From Edaphobacter bradus (GTDB lineage Bacteria; Acidobacteriota; Terriglobia; Terriglobales; Acidobacteriaceae), in assembly GCF_025685645.1 (NCBI RefSeq), contig NZ_JAGSYF010000005.1:153271-217270 (forward strand): 64,000 nucleotides of DNA, given 5' to 3'. The translations under genes and the position numbers were made by a program. The notes under the pieces are model-generated. The model did no database searches. It was given only the letters and a program-made list of their open reading frames with translations, and had not been told where the DNA came from. Within the stretch, counting starts at the first letter, position 1, and each line of letters starts with the position of its first letter. Below, piece after piece: positions 17,006 through 25,596 of the stretch.

Positions 17006-17443
17006 TTGAGCCGCATCTTTACACTCAGCGAGGCGCAGACTCTGCTGCCTGTCGTCGAGGCGCTTCTACGCAAGGCGCAGACCGCAGGTCAGCACGTCTC
17101 TGAGCTTGAGGACGAGATGCAGCAGCTCAGCCAGCGGATTTTTCTGCTCGGCGGCGTGCACGTCGACGTCGCGGTCGCTGCGCGCCGCCGCGCCGAGCGG
17201 GATAAGTCTGTGCAGGAGGCAAAGGACACGCTCTCCGAGATCGACGCAATCGGTGTGCAGGTGAAAGACCTGGAACAGGAGCTGCTCGACTTTCCCTCCG
17301 TTCTCGACGGCAAGTCGATCCTGTTGTGCTGGAAGCTCGGCGAAAAGGAGATCGCCTACTGGCACACTCCCGAAGACGGCTTCGCTGGACGCAAGCCGCT
17401 GGATCCGCGCCAAGGCAAGACGGAACGCGAACGGCTGAACTGA
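17006..17443 (+). CDS. DUF2203-family protein
   Basis: 145 residues of the DUF2203 family, a small widespread protein with no settled function. The opening RIFTLSEAQTLLPVVEALLR and the closing block DGKSILLCWKLGEKEIAYWH are characteristic; the middle is a predicted helical pair (about 25-95). A TTG start lies nine bases after AGAGGG. It is only 13 bases from nadA, so the two are probably co-transcribed, but this gives no direct clue to its job. Confidence 0.8.
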   Translation: MSRIFTLSEAQTLLPVVEALLRKAQTAGQHVSELEDEMQQLSQRIFLLGGVHVDVAVAARRRAERDKSVQEAKDTLSEIDAIGVQVKDLEQELLDFPSVLDGKSILLCWKLGEKEIAYWHTPEDGFAGRKPLDPRQGKTERERLN

Positions 17444-17533
17444 GGAACTGCTTCCCGGCGTTCTCGCGGAAATTCATTGAATGGTATGGGATTCTAGGTA
17501 GACTCGAATGGTTATGGTCCCAGGCAGTATTCT

Positions 17534-18463
17534 GTGTCCAGCAACTCATCCTCCCCATGGTGGCCACGTATGGCGTTTCAAAATACGAGAAGCATCCTGA
17601 GTCTTCAATCACCGTTGAGCAGTTGGAAGCTTCTGCTTGTTGCGGCAACATTTACCCGTCCCAAATTCCGCTTCATCTCGCGGCCACTTCTCTGGCCTTT
17701 CATTCACAAGGGTGAGATCTCTCTCCGTTATTGGTGCTCCCAGCGCTATCTGAAGATCTTTCTGCGAACATCCGAGTTATCAAGCGATTTTCAAAGCGCT
17801 CTCGAACTCTGCGCTCGAGATACCTACCATCTCGACCATGGCTTCCATCCTGATCTCGTCATCGATGGAGGCGGCAATGTGGGTCTCTTTACGCTTCGTG
17901 TAGCGGCAATGGAGTCTTCGGCTGCCAAGCCTCCGAAATTTGTGATTTATGAACCGATGCCGCATAACAGCGAGCAGTGCCGAAGGCATCTTGCAATCAA
18001 CCGGATTGACGCAGAGATCGTGAATGCCTGCCTGGGTGGGACCCGCAGATCGATCCCGTTTTACTGCCGCGGAGCGATCGACAGCAGCTTCGACGCTGCG
18101 AAGCCCTACGACAGTGTCCTGCAGATGCCCGTCCATCTCCTGAAGGATGCGATTGGCACTTACCCTGCGAAGCGTATCCTCATCAAACTCGATATCGAGG
18201 GTATGGAAGTGGAAGCTCTCTCCGCTCTTCTGCCCACAGAGGAGCGGCCAGTGTATGTCGTCGGTGAACTGCATGATGTCTCTGTGAACCTGCCCGCGTT
18301 GGAGCGGCTTATGGAGGAGCACGGTTGGAGCTTCGAGTGCGGGGAAGTCGCCGGCGACCAGGCAATCTTCCGGGCATGCTCTCCTGCGGCTCTTCCGCTC
18401 CTCCCCTCCATAATGCAGATAAAAGGACGTGCTGCCGCGGGTCGCTCGATCGAGATGGCTTAG
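17534..18463 (+). CDS. FkbM-family methyltransferase
   Basis: FkbM-type enzymes are SAM-dependent O-methyltransferases that act on sugars or polyketides. The 309-residue sequence has the SAM-binding FHPDLVIDGGGNVGLFTLRV (motif I, about 110-130), VIYEPMPHNSEQCRRHLAIN, and the family-defining ILIKLDIEGMEVEALS near residue 217. The first 75 residues are basic and hydrophobic, and do not match the core. The start is uncertain: GTG 17534 or ATG 17570 (MAFQNTR). It stands alone between DUF2203 and perR with no glycan cluster around it, so the substrate cannot be guessed. Confidence 0.85.
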   Translation: MSSNSSSPWWPRMAFQNTRSILSLQSPLSSWKLLLVAATFTRPKFRFISRPLLWPFIHKGEISLRYWCSQRYLKIFLRTSELSSDFQSALELCARDTYHLDHGFHPDLVIDGGGNVGLFTLRVAAMESSAAKPPKFVIYEPMPHNSEQCRRHLAINRIDAEIVNACLGGTRRSIPFYCRGAIDSSFDAAKPYDSVLQMPVHLLKDAIGTYPAKRILIKLDIEGMEVEALSALLPTEERPVYVVGELHDVSVNLPALERLMEEHGWSFECGEVAGDQAIFRACSPAALPLLPSIMQIKGRAAAGRSIEMA

Positions 18464-18505
18464 CGGCCAGCCTGCCTTCCCAGGGAAGCCTGTGGATAAC
18501 TTAAT

Positions 18506-18527
18506 TTATCGAACGATAATATTTATC
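18506..18527 (+). promoter_or_regulatory. Candidate Per/Fur box upstream of perR
   Basis: Two perfect palindromes share a half-site: TTATCG-AA-CGATAA (18506-18519) and GATAA-TAT-TTATC (18515-18527). Three alternating GATAA-like half-sites in AT-rich DNA are what Fur-family proteins bind (the Fur consensus is built from GATAAT repeats, and the Bacillus Per box is similar). The site lies 26 bases before the perR start, so PerR probably represses itself and katA. Function is inferred. Confidence 0.65.
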
Positions 18528-18552
18528 ATCTTTTCCGGGATAGACTGAGGAA

Positions 18553-18981
18553 GTGCAGACCCTGTCGAAACTGACGTTCCGTGAACTCTGTGCCGAACAT
18601 GGCATCGCAGTGACGCATCAGCGTCAGATGCTGTACGAGGTCATGCAGAGCATGGAAGGCCATCCCAGTCCGGAAGAAGTCTACGCCCGGATCAAGAAGA
18701 AGGTGCCAGCGATCTCGCTGGCAACCGTCTACAAGAACATCCACTTGTTTGTAGAGAGCGGCATCTTTCGCAAGATGAGCATGCACCATGGCTCAGTGCG
18801 CGTGGAGATGAACGACGAGGCACATCACCACATGGTGTGCTCACGCTGTAAGTCAATTACCGATATCGGAGAGCAGGAGCTCGGACTTGTGTCGAAACGG
18901 CATCGCCTGCCCGGAGGCTTTTTGGTCGAGCGGTATGCCGTCGATGTGATTGGCCTCTGTGCAAAGTGTCAGAAGGCTTAG
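18553..18981 (+). CDS. perR: PerR-type peroxide-sensing Fur-family repressor
   Basis: PerR represses peroxide defence genes until its Fe-bound histidines are oxidised by H2O2. The 142-residue protein carries, in Bacillus PerR numbering, His37 (GHPSPEE), His91 and His93 (AHHHMV) and Asp104 (SITD). Asp at 104 is the hallmark that separates PerR from Fur. The structural zinc site is CSRC plus CAKC at the C-terminus. The winged helix includes ISLATVYKNIHLFVESGI. The GTG start follows TGAGGA. The neighbours katA, ahpC and ahpD and the palindromes at 18506-18527 all fit a self-regulated peroxide regulon. Confidence 0.92.
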   Translation: MQTLSKLTFRELCAEHGIAVTHQRQMLYEVMQSMEGHPSPEEVYARIKKKVPAISLATVYKNIHLFVESGIFRKMSMHHGSVRVEMNDEAHHHMVCSRCKSITDIGEQELGLVSKRHRLPGGFLVERYAVDVIGLCAKCQKA

Positions 18982-19014
18982 TTTCAACCTTATAACCGTA
19001 TTTTGAGGTGAAGC

Positions 19015-20511
19015 ATGGCAGAAGAGCTAAAAGGCAAAGTAATGACAACGGATGCAGGCCGGCCAGTCGGCGATAATCAGAACTCTCTTACGCTCGGACC
19101 GCGCGGTCCTGTCGTGTTCGAAGACTTCCTTCTGTTCGAGAAGATGGCGCACTTCAACCGCGAGCGTGTCCCGGAGCGCGTCGTTCACGCCAAGGGCTCA
19201 GCCGCATACGGCACGTTTACCGTGACGAATCCGGATATGGCGAAGTACACAACTGCCAAACTCTTTGACAAGGTGGGCAAGCAGACCCCCACCTTCCTCC
19301 GCTTCTCGACCGTTGGCGGCGAGAAGGGTTCAGCCGACACTGAGCGTGACCCACGCGGCTTCGCGCTGAAGTTCTACACCGAGGAAGGGAACTGGGACAT
19401 GGTGGGCAACAACACCCCAGTGTTCTTCATCCGCGATCCGCTCAAGTTCAGCGACTTCATCCACACGCAGAAGCGCGACCCCGCGACCAACCTCAAATCG
19501 CCGACGATGATGTGGGACTTCTGGAGCCTGTCACCTGAGTCGCTCCATCAAGTGACGATTCTGTTCTCTGATCGCGGAACTCCGGACGGCTACCGCCATA
19601 TGAATGGCTACAGCAGTCACACCTTCTCGCTCATCAACGCCAAGGGTGAACTCTTCTACTGCAAGTGGCACTTCAAGACCAAGCAGGGGATCAAGAACTT
19701 CACGCGCGAGGAGGCCGATAACATGAAGTCGGTCGACATGGACTACTCGCAGCGCGACCTCTTCAACGCCATCGAGAAGGGCGATTTTCCCAAGTGGAGG
19801 GTTCAGGTCCAGATCATGCCCGAGGCCGATGCCGCCACGTATCACATCAATCCGTTCGATCTCACCAAGGTTTGGCCGCATAGCGATTACCCGGTCATCG
19901 AGGTCGGCGAGCTTGAGCTCAACCGCAACCCGGAGAACTACTTCGCCGAGGTGGAGCAGGCGGCGTTCGACCCGAAGAACGTTGCCCCCGGCATGGGATT
20001 TTCGCCGGACAAGATGTTGCAGGGACGCCTCATCAGCTACCCTGACGCACATCGCTACCGCATCGGTGTCAACTACAACCTGCTGCCGGTGAATGAGCCG
20101 AAGTGCCCGTACAGCACTTACAATCGCGACGGCTCCATGCGCTTCAATGCGAACGGCGGCAGCACTCCGAACTACGAACCGAACAGCTTCGGCGGCCCGA
20201 CGCAGCACCCGAAGTATGTCGAGCGTCCGACAAGCTACAGCACGTCCACTGTTGGCCGCTTCAGCCACCGCGAGCACGACAGTGACTACTACACGCAACC
20301 CGGCAACCTCTTCCGTCTGATGAGTCCGGACGCGCAGGAGCGGCTGGTGGGCAACATCGGCTCCAGCCTCAGTCAGGTTGAGCAACGTATCCAGGACCTG
20401 CAGATCAACCACTTTTACAAGTGCGATCCGAAGTATGGTGAAGGCGTTGCAAAGGCCATCGGTCGTAAGATCGAGGACATTGTGAAGAAGGAAGAGTTAG
20501 TTTCAGCCTAG
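19015..20511 (+). CDS. katA: Monofunctional heme catalase (clade 3-like)
   Basis: Catalase breaks H2O2 down to water and oxygen. The 498-residue length is that of small-subunit catalases. Active-site elements are visible: the distal His in ERVVHAKGSAAYG, the distal Asn in MVGNNTPVFFIRD, and the proximal heme-ligand Tyr in RLISYPDAHRYRIG. FDLTKVWPHSDYPVIEVGEL is also diagnostic. It starts 33 bases after perR with TTGAGGTG six bases before the ATG, so perR and katA are co-transcribed. A strong terminator follows at 20560-20589. Confidence 0.96.
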   Translation: MAEELKGKVMTTDAGRPVGDNQNSLTLGPRGPVVFEDFLLFEKMAHFNRERVPERVVHAKGSAAYGTFTVTNPDMAKYTTAKLFDKVGKQTPTFLRFSTVGGEKGSADTERDPRGFALKFYTEEGNWDMVGNNTPVFFIRDPLKFSDFIHTQKRDPATNLKSPTMMWDFWSLSPESLHQVTILFSDRGTPDGYRHMNGYSSHTFSLINAKGELFYCKWHFKTKQGIKNFTREEADNMKSVDMDYSQRDLFNAIEKGDFPKWRVQVQIMPEADAATYHINPFDLTKVWPHSDYPVIEVGELELNRNPENYFAEVEQAAFDPKNVAPGMGFSPDKMLQGRLISYPDAHRYRIGVNYNLLPVNEPKCPYSTYNRDGSMRFNANGGSTPNYEPNSFGGPTQHPKYVERPTSYSTSTVGRFSHREHDSDYYTQPGNLFRLMSPDAQERLVGNIGSSLSQVEQRIQDLQINHFYKCDPKYGEGVAKAIGRKIEDIVKKEELVSA

Positions 20512-20559
20512 GTAGGAATAACTACCTTACTAGCCTGTTGTCACAACTTGAAACTATGC

Positions 20560-20589
20560 AAAAAACGGCCTGAAATATGGCCGTTTTTT
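20560..20589 (+). terminator. Rho-independent terminator after katA
   Basis: AAAAAACGGCC (20560-20570) pairs with GGCCGTTTTTT (20579-20589) around an eight-base loop. The perfect 11 bp stem ends in six T. It closes the perR-katA unit. Confidence 0.9.
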
Positions 20590-20723
20590 CTGCTTTAAGT
20601 GGCTATAACTGATATGATTGTAAATGTAGTTTAAGTGTCTTTTGTCCGTTTTCTAGCTACGTAACTTGTAAACTTACTGTTCATGACTAATTGATTGATC
20701 GAACCCTGGGAGGGTACTGCAAT

Positions 20724-21263
20724 ATGCTTCAGATTGGCGAAAAATTTCCTGACTTCAGCCTGACGGCAACTATCTCGACTGAAAAGGACGAGGCCAAGGC
20801 ATTCACCACCATCACGGAAGAGTCGTACCCCGGCAAGTGGAAGGTGTACTTCTTCTGGCCCAAGGACTTCACCTTCGTGTGCCCGACTGAGATCGCTGCC
20901 TTCGGCAAGTTGAACGGCGAGTTCGCGGACCGCGATTGCCAGATCCTGGGAGGCAGCACCGACAACGAATATGTCCACGCTGCGTGGCGCACGCACCATG
21001 CAGACCTGAAAGATCTGCCCTTCCCCATGCTGTCAGACATCAAGCGTGATCTCTGCGGGCAGCTCGGTATCCTTGACGAGAAGGCCGGTGTTGCGCAGCG
21101 CGCCACGTTCATCGTCGACCCGGACAACATCATCCGCTTCATCTACGTGACAGACCTCTCTGTGGGACGTAATCCGCAGGAGGTGCTGCGCGTGCTCGAT
21201 GCGCTGCAGACCGATGAGTTGTGCCCCTGCAACTGGCAGAAGGGCGAGGCGACACTCGCTTAA
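20724..21263 (+). CDS. ahpC: AhpC-type peroxiredoxin
   Basis: This peroxidase reduces H2O2, organic peroxides and peroxynitrite. The 179-residue product has the peroxidatic cysteine in FTFVCPTEI (about residue 53), the LGGSTDNEYVHAAWR block, and the C-terminal resolving cysteines in ELCPCNWQKG. That CPCNW pattern is the actinobacterial kind of AhpC, which is reduced by AhpD and not by AhpF. ATG 20724 is chosen because GGGAGGG lies nine bases upstream; the longer in-frame TTG start has no such site. ahpD follows 91 bases downstream. Confidence 0.94.
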   Translation: MLQIGEKFPDFSLTATISTEKDEAKAFTTITEESYPGKWKVYFFWPKDFTFVCPTEIAAFGKLNGEFADRDCQILGGSTDNEYVHAAWRTHHADLKDLPFPMLSDIKRDLCGQLGILDEKAGVAQRATFIVDPDNIIRFIYVTDLSVGRNPQEVLRVLDALQTDELCPCNWQKGEATLA

Positions 21264-21281
21264 CGTTTCCACAGTAAATAC

Positions 21282-21315
21282 GGGCGTGGCCGCTCACGCG
21301 GTCGCGCCCCTTTTT
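21282..21315 (+). terminator. Terminator-like hairpin between ahpC and ahpD
   Basis: GGGCGTGGCC (21282-21291) pairs imperfectly, with one mismatch and wobble, with GGTCGCGCCC (21300-21309), and is followed by CTTTTT. It may end ahpC transcripts partly, lowering ahpD expression, or be processed within one message. Confidence 0.6.
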
Positions 21316-21354
21316 CATACGTGGCTCTTACGCACGTGAAGGATGGACTCTGTA

Positions 21355-21903
21355 ATGGCACTGGATGAGTTGATCGGCGGCCTCCCCGCCTATGCAAAAG
21401 ACCTCAAGCTGAACTATTCCTCGCTGGTCAAACAGAACAACGAACTGACCCCACAGCAGCTCTGGGGAACCGTTGTCGCGGCCGCAATCGCAACGCGCAA
21501 CCCTGACCTCACTGCGGCAGTCATCGCAGAGTCCGAGGCGAACGGCCTCAATGCGGGAGCGCTCGACGCGGCCAAGGCGGCGGCGGCGATTATGGGGATG
21601 AACAACGTCTACTACCGTTTTCATCACCTCACCTCGAACGAGAAGTATGCGGCCTTGCCGGCGCGCCTGCGCATGAATGCGCTTCGCGGGCACTCGGTCG
21701 ACCACGTCGACTTCGAACTCTGGTGTCTCGCTGTAAGCGCCGTGAACGCCTGCGGTAAGTGCGTTGATTCCCACGAGCACGTGCTTCGCCAGAAAGGCGC
21801 GACCGAGGAGCTGATCAATGCGGCCATCCGAGTGACTGCGATCATTCACGCCATCGGCGTAGTGCTTGATTCGGAGAAGGCATCGCCAACTCCTGCGGCA
21901 TAA
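21355..21903 (+). CDS. ahpD: AhpD alkyl hydroperoxidase / AhpC reductase
   Basis: AhpD is an all-helical disulfide reductase that regenerates AhpC, using lipoylated SucB and Lpd in Mycobacterium. The carboxymuconolactone-decarboxylase fold has the catalytic CGKCVDSHE near residue 130, with the essential Cys pair and His, and the upstream HLTSNEKYAALPARLRMNAL region. The length of about 182 residues is normal. I prefer ATG 21355 over ATG 21343, because the only GAAGGA-like site is directly against the first ATG but ten bases before the second; the difference is four residues. The pairing with the AhpC class above supports the function. Confidence 0.92.
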   Translation: MALDELIGGLPAYAKDLKLNYSSLVKQNNELTPQQLWGTVVAAAIATRNPDLTAAVIAESEANGLNAGALDAAKAAAAIMGMNNVYYRFHHLTSNEKYAALPARLRMNALRGHSVDHVDFELWCLAVSAVNACGKCVDSHEHVLRQKGATEELINAAIRVTAIIHAIGVVLDSEKASPTPAA

Positions 21904-21920
21904 TCTCTTTCAGCCGTAAT

Positions 21921-21955
21921 AGAAAGGTGCGGACCGAGTCAGCACCTTTCTATTT
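21921..21955. terminator. Shared terminator of ahpD and the convergent M28 gene
   Basis: AGAAAGGTGC (21921-21930) pairs with GCACCTTTCT (21942-21951) and TATTTT follows. The hairpin overlaps the stop codon of the minus-strand peptidase gene (21950-21952). Confidence 0.8.
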
Positions 21956-23023
21956 TGCGGGAGTTGTTGCTACCGACTCCGGCCTGCCTCCGTTGCTCCA
22001 CTTTGGCTTCCACCCTGTATTCGCCAGCCACTGAATCGGCTGCACCATTGACGCGATTGCGTTCGTCATATGAGCAAAGTCAATCGTGCGAATCTCATCC
22101 GACGGCTGGTGGTAGTCCTTGTGTAGGCCGTAACTGGATACCGTGTGCGCGATGATCCCGCGCCGCGCAAGCGCATAGTTATCGGAGCGCTGGTAAAAGC
22201 CCTCCGTAGGATGGGGGTCTTTCACTAAATGCGCTCCGTGTTTAGCGAGTTCTGTCCCGAGATCTGACCGTTCAAAACCCGTTAACCACAACGCCCCCGC
22301 AGGTACCGTCGAATCTGGGCGTCCAATCATCTCGAACTCGAGGTTTGCGACGATATTCGCAAGCGGGACCGGAGGATGATCGAGGAATGCGCGATTCCCA
22401 AAGCCGCCAATCTCCTCAGAGCCGAAGAGGGCAAAGATGATCGTGCGCCTTGGCCTCGGACCGGCCGCGAGCAGATGCGCAAGGCTCAACACCGCTGTCG
22501 TGCCTGAGGCGTCATCGTCCGCTCCGTTATAGATGCTGTCACCGTTCACAGCGGGGCCGACGCCCAGATGGTCGAGGTGTGCGGTCAGCAGGACCACCTC
22601 ATTCGGCAACTCCGATCCGCGAAGAATCCCGACGGCGTTCCACGTCTCTTTGCGAGGCGTGTCTTCGAATTTGGAGAACCGCTGCTGCATACGCGGAGGC
22701 AAAGGGTTCGGGAGCGGAGTCTTTTGAAGGTAGGTTCCGTTGTCGCCTCCGGCCTCCAGGCCAATCTCTGCGAACTGGGATGCAGCAAAGAGGGCGGCGA
22801 TGTGTTCGTCACGGGTAGCCGAACCCCGCCCATGCAACTCGTCATCGGCGAGAAATGCCATGTCGGCGCGTATCTCGTGCTCCAGCGAGAACATACTCGC
22901 TGCCGTTTTCGTTCCCGCCGAGTCCAATGGATGGGTCTGTTGCCCATGGCAGGCAGGTTCAGGAAATAGCGCAAAAACCAGGACGGCAGCAGACACCAGA
23001 CGCAGGGATTGAAGCGACGACAT
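21950..23023 (-). CDS. Secreted M28-family aminopeptidase
   Basis: The 357-residue protein has an N-terminal signal (LVSAAVLVFALFPEPACHGQ; the Cys is not in a clear lipobox). It carries the two-zinc M28 site: LLTAHLDHLG (His and the supporting Asp), YNGADDDASGT (bridging Asp), ALFGSEEIGGFGNRAFLDH (catalytic Glu plus Glu ligand), LEFEMIGRPD, and a late His in HKDYHQPSDE. All ligands are present, so it should be an active exopeptidase working outside the cytoplasm. It differs clearly from the glutaminyl-cyclase-like M28 protein at 13.2 kb. Confidence 0.88.
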   Translation of the reverse strand: MSSLQSLRLVSAAVLVFALFPEPACHGQQTHPLDSAGTKTAASMFSLEHEIRADMAFLADDELHGRGSATRDEHIAALFAASQFAEIGLEAGGDNGTYLQKTPLPNPLPPRMQQRFSKFEDTPRKETWNAVGILRGSELPNEVVLLTAHLDHLGVGPAVNGDSIYNGADDDASGTTAVLSLAHLLAAGPRPRRTIIFALFGSEEIGGFGNRAFLDHPPVPLANIVANLEFEMIGRPDSTVPAGALWLTGFERSDLGTELAKHGAHLVKDPHPTEGFYQRSDNYALARRGIIAHTVSSYGLHKDYHQPSDEIRTIDFAHMTNAIASMVQPIQWLANTGWKPKWSNGGRPESVATTPAK

Positions 23024-23107
23024 GACGCCGATTATAGAAGAGCTTCCTCAGAGGTTTACGGGAACTCGCTGGCTTGCGAAGATGTAGATCGGAGAGGTCA
23101 AGGCGCA

Positions 23108-24247
23108 ATGAAGGCAACAACAGTGGCCAGGCAGTGGAGCGTGGTTTTTTTCATTCTGGTTGTGCTGTCAGCTTTGACAGGCTGTGGCGATTTCTTTATT
23201 TCACCCCACGCAGCCGGCGGAGGGGGCGGAACGACGACCGGCAACTACGTCTACGTCGCGAACGGCACGACCGACACGTTAGCAGGATACTCCATCGGAA
23301 CCGGCACTCTAACGGCAATCTCAGGCTCTCCGCTTTCGGTCGGATACGCTCCTCTCGCTGTGGCTGTTACTCCTTCCAACACCCTCCTTTACGTCGCCGG
23401 CGCAGGCGCCATCTATGTTTACAAGATCAACTCCAATGGCTCACTCACCGGCTCCAGTGGTGGCGCGGCCGTTGCCGTTGTTAACGTCGCATCACTCGCT
23501 GTCTCGCCCGACGGCCAATGGCTCTTTGGTCTCGACGTCACAACTACGGTCTTGGACGAGTTCAAGATTGATCCATCGACCGGCGCACTAGCCGGGGTGG
23601 GAACCATCCCCTACGTAGTCTCAGACGCCCATGTAGCGCCCAAGGAGGTGCGCGTCGCGCCTACTGGAAACTTCGTCTTCGCCGCGCTTGGGACGGGTGG
23701 AGACGTCGTCTTCACCCTCAATACGACAACTGGCGCCGTAGCCACCAGCCAGCACCTTGCGCTCAACTCGTCGCAGACCAGCGACAATGGGATCGCCATC
23801 GACAGCACGACCTCAAACCTCTTCATTGCGCGCAGTGGGCTCAATGGCGGAGTCGCTGTCTACAGCATCGGCGCGGCCGGAGCGCTTACCCAGATCAGCG
23901 GATCACCGTTTAGCGCCGGATCGGGGCCGGCCTCGGTCGTGCTCGATAAATCAGGCAAGTATGTGTACGTCGCCAACCGCACCGACGCTACTATCTCGGG
24001 CTACTCCATCGGCGCGACGGGAGCTCTGAGCGCACTCAGGGGTTCACCCTACACCAGTGGCACGCTGGTCACGTCGCTCGGTACCGATAAGACCGGAGCC
24101 TACATCCTCGCCGGGGCGTTCGGCGGTTCGCCCGACCTCTCCATGTACACCATTGGTACCACCAATCTTGGGCAACTTGCGCTAGCCACCAGCACCGCTA
24201 CGGGAATGGATCCAGCCGGCGTCAACGAAATCGCTCTTACTCACTAA
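23108..24247 (+). CDS. Beta-propeller lipoprotein (YVTN/lactonase-like)
   Basis: The 379-residue product has a lipoprotein signal with the lipobox ALTGCGD, then a Gly linker and about seven propeller blades with the recurring YVYVANGTTDTLAGYSIG and GTLTAISGSPLS type of repeat. This is the 7-bladed lactonase/YVTN layout. Such proteins are abundant in acidobacteria, and in most cases their ligand is unknown. I begin at ATG 23108 (MKATTVARQW), because the 33 residues of the longer open frame do not look like protein and the signal peptide starts here; AGGTCAAGG lies upstream. It is divergent from the M28 gene. Confidence 0.78.
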   Translation: MKATTVARQWSVVFFILVVLSALTGCGDFFISPHAAGGGGGTTTGNYVYVANGTTDTLAGYSIGTGTLTAISGSPLSVGYAPLAVAVTPSNTLLYVAGAGAIYVYKINSNGSLTGSSGGAAVAVVNVASLAVSPDGQWLFGLDVTTTVLDEFKIDPSTGALAGVGTIPYVVSDAHVAPKEVRVAPTGNFVFAALGTGGDVVFTLNTTTGAVATSQHLALNSSQTSDNGIAIDSTTSNLFIARSGLNGGVAVYSIGAAGALTQISGSPFSAGSGPASVVLDKSGKYVYVANRTDATISGYSIGATGALSALRGSPYTSGTLVTSLGTDKTGAYILAGAFGGSPDLSMYTIGTTNLGQLALATSTATGMDPAGVNEIALTH

Positions 24248-24381
24248 CTTTGGAGCGGTTGACCAGAATGGTATCCGGTCCTGGATTTCCGAGGCAGTTT
24301 TACAGGTCTGTCTTTCTATCTCGATAATATGTGTACAGCGGCCCATGAAGGCTGCGGGGTTTTACGGCCATCTTCACCACC

Positions 24382-25587
24382 TTGCGACAATCCGGTTCAA
24401 TCAGCGCGTTCTCCGCACTGGCGCGAAGCCTCGGAGCCTGTCTCGTGCTGGCCCTCACGTTGACCGGCTGCTCTCGTCTTCGCCCGAAGCCCCCTCAGCA
24501 ATACGTCTACGTCACAGCGAAACAGACCTTCCTGAGGGACCGTGTCGCCGCCGTCTCCAACCGCGTAGGCACCGTCGAGAACGGAGAGAAGCTCCAGGTC
24601 CTTGAGCGTGGACGCCGCTTCCTGCGCGTTCAGTCCGAGAAGGGCGAGCAGGGTTGGATTGACGAGAAGGCCGTCGCGACCCAGGAGATCTTCGATCAGT
24701 TCGGAGCCTTGAAGCAGCAGCATCAAGGTGACCCCACGATCGCCTCCGCTGTTGTGCGAGACGACGTCTACCTGCACTCCAAGCCCGGACGCGATACCGA
24801 CCGCTTCTACCGGCTGTCTGAGGGGGAAAAGCTCAAGCTTCTGCGCCGGGCGACGCTGCCTAAGCCACTGCCTCCGGGCCAACGGCCGCCAAAGCCGGTT
24901 GCGCCTGCCGATTCGGGGGATAAGCCCGCGGAAGAAGACAAGGCAGAGACTTCGGTCCAGCCAGTTCAGCCGATGGAAGACTGGTGGCTGGTTCGCGACT
25001 CCAAAGGCGACACCGGATGGCTTTACAGCCGCATGATCGACGTGGATGTGCCCGACTCGGTCGCTCGCTACTCCGAGGGCCAGCGTATGGTCGGGGCTTA
25101 CGTGCTTACCACTGTCAACGATCCGGACGCGCCGCAGGACGACAAGAACATCCCCATCTACGTCACGGTGTTTGGCCCTTACAAGGCCGGCCTGCCCTAC
25201 GATTTCGACCAGGTGCGTGTCTTCACGTGGAACATTAAGAAGCATCGCTACGAGACGGCCTTCCGCGAGCGCAACTTTGAGGGCTATCTTCCAATAGAGA
25301 TCAAGATGGCCGCCGATCGGTACGGAAAGGCCCCCGCTGCCACGGCGCCCGCTCCCACCTTCACATATCGGGTACTCTCAGCCGACGCGGCGCCCGTCGT
25401 TCCCGATCCCGTTACTGGGGATATAGTGCCGGGCAGGACCGTCCTCAAGACCTATCGGCTTGAGGGCAATGTTGTTCGTCGTATTCTTGCGCCCGGCGAG
25501 ACGGCCCCCGACGTGGCCCACCCCGAGCCCATCGCCGACAAAAAGAAAGACCTCAAGAAGAAGGGAATAGCGAAGAAGCGGCATTAG
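24382..25587 (+). CDS. Lipoprotein with two bacterial SH3-like domains
   Basis: The 401-residue product opens with a lipoprotein signal ending LTLTGCSR. Two SH3b-type modules are visible: residues about 42-95 (VTAKQTFLRDRVAAVSNRVG then GEQGWID) and about 128-225 (DDVYLHSKPGRDT then GDTGWLYSRMI), the second split by a Pro/Lys/Glu-rich insert. The remaining 170 residues form a domain I do not recognise, ending in a very basic KKKDLKKKGIAKKRH tail. SH3b modules usually bind peptidoglycan. The TTG start at 24382 is the only one that keeps the signal peptide intact, and it has no good ribosome site. Confidence 0.7.
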   Translation: MRQSGSISAFSALARSLGACLVLALTLTGCSRLRPKPPQQYVYVTAKQTFLRDRVAAVSNRVGTVENGEKLQVLERGRRFLRVQSEKGEQGWIDEKAVATQEIFDQFGALKQQHQGDPTIASAVVRDDVYLHSKPGRDTDRFYRLSEGEKLKLLRRATLPKPLPPGQRPPKPVAPADSGDKPAEEDKAETSVQPVQPMEDWWLVRDSKGDTGWLYSRMIDVDVPDSVARYSEGQRMVGAYVLTTVNDPDAPQDDKNIPIYVTVFGPYKAGLPYDFDQVRVFTWNIKKHRYETAFRERNFEGYLPIEIKMAADRYGKAPAATAPAPTFTYRVLSADAAPVVPDPVTGDIVPGRTVLKTYRLEGNVVRRILAPGETAPDVAHPEPIADKKKDLKKKGIAKKRH

Positions 25588-25596
25588 CCGTGTTCC

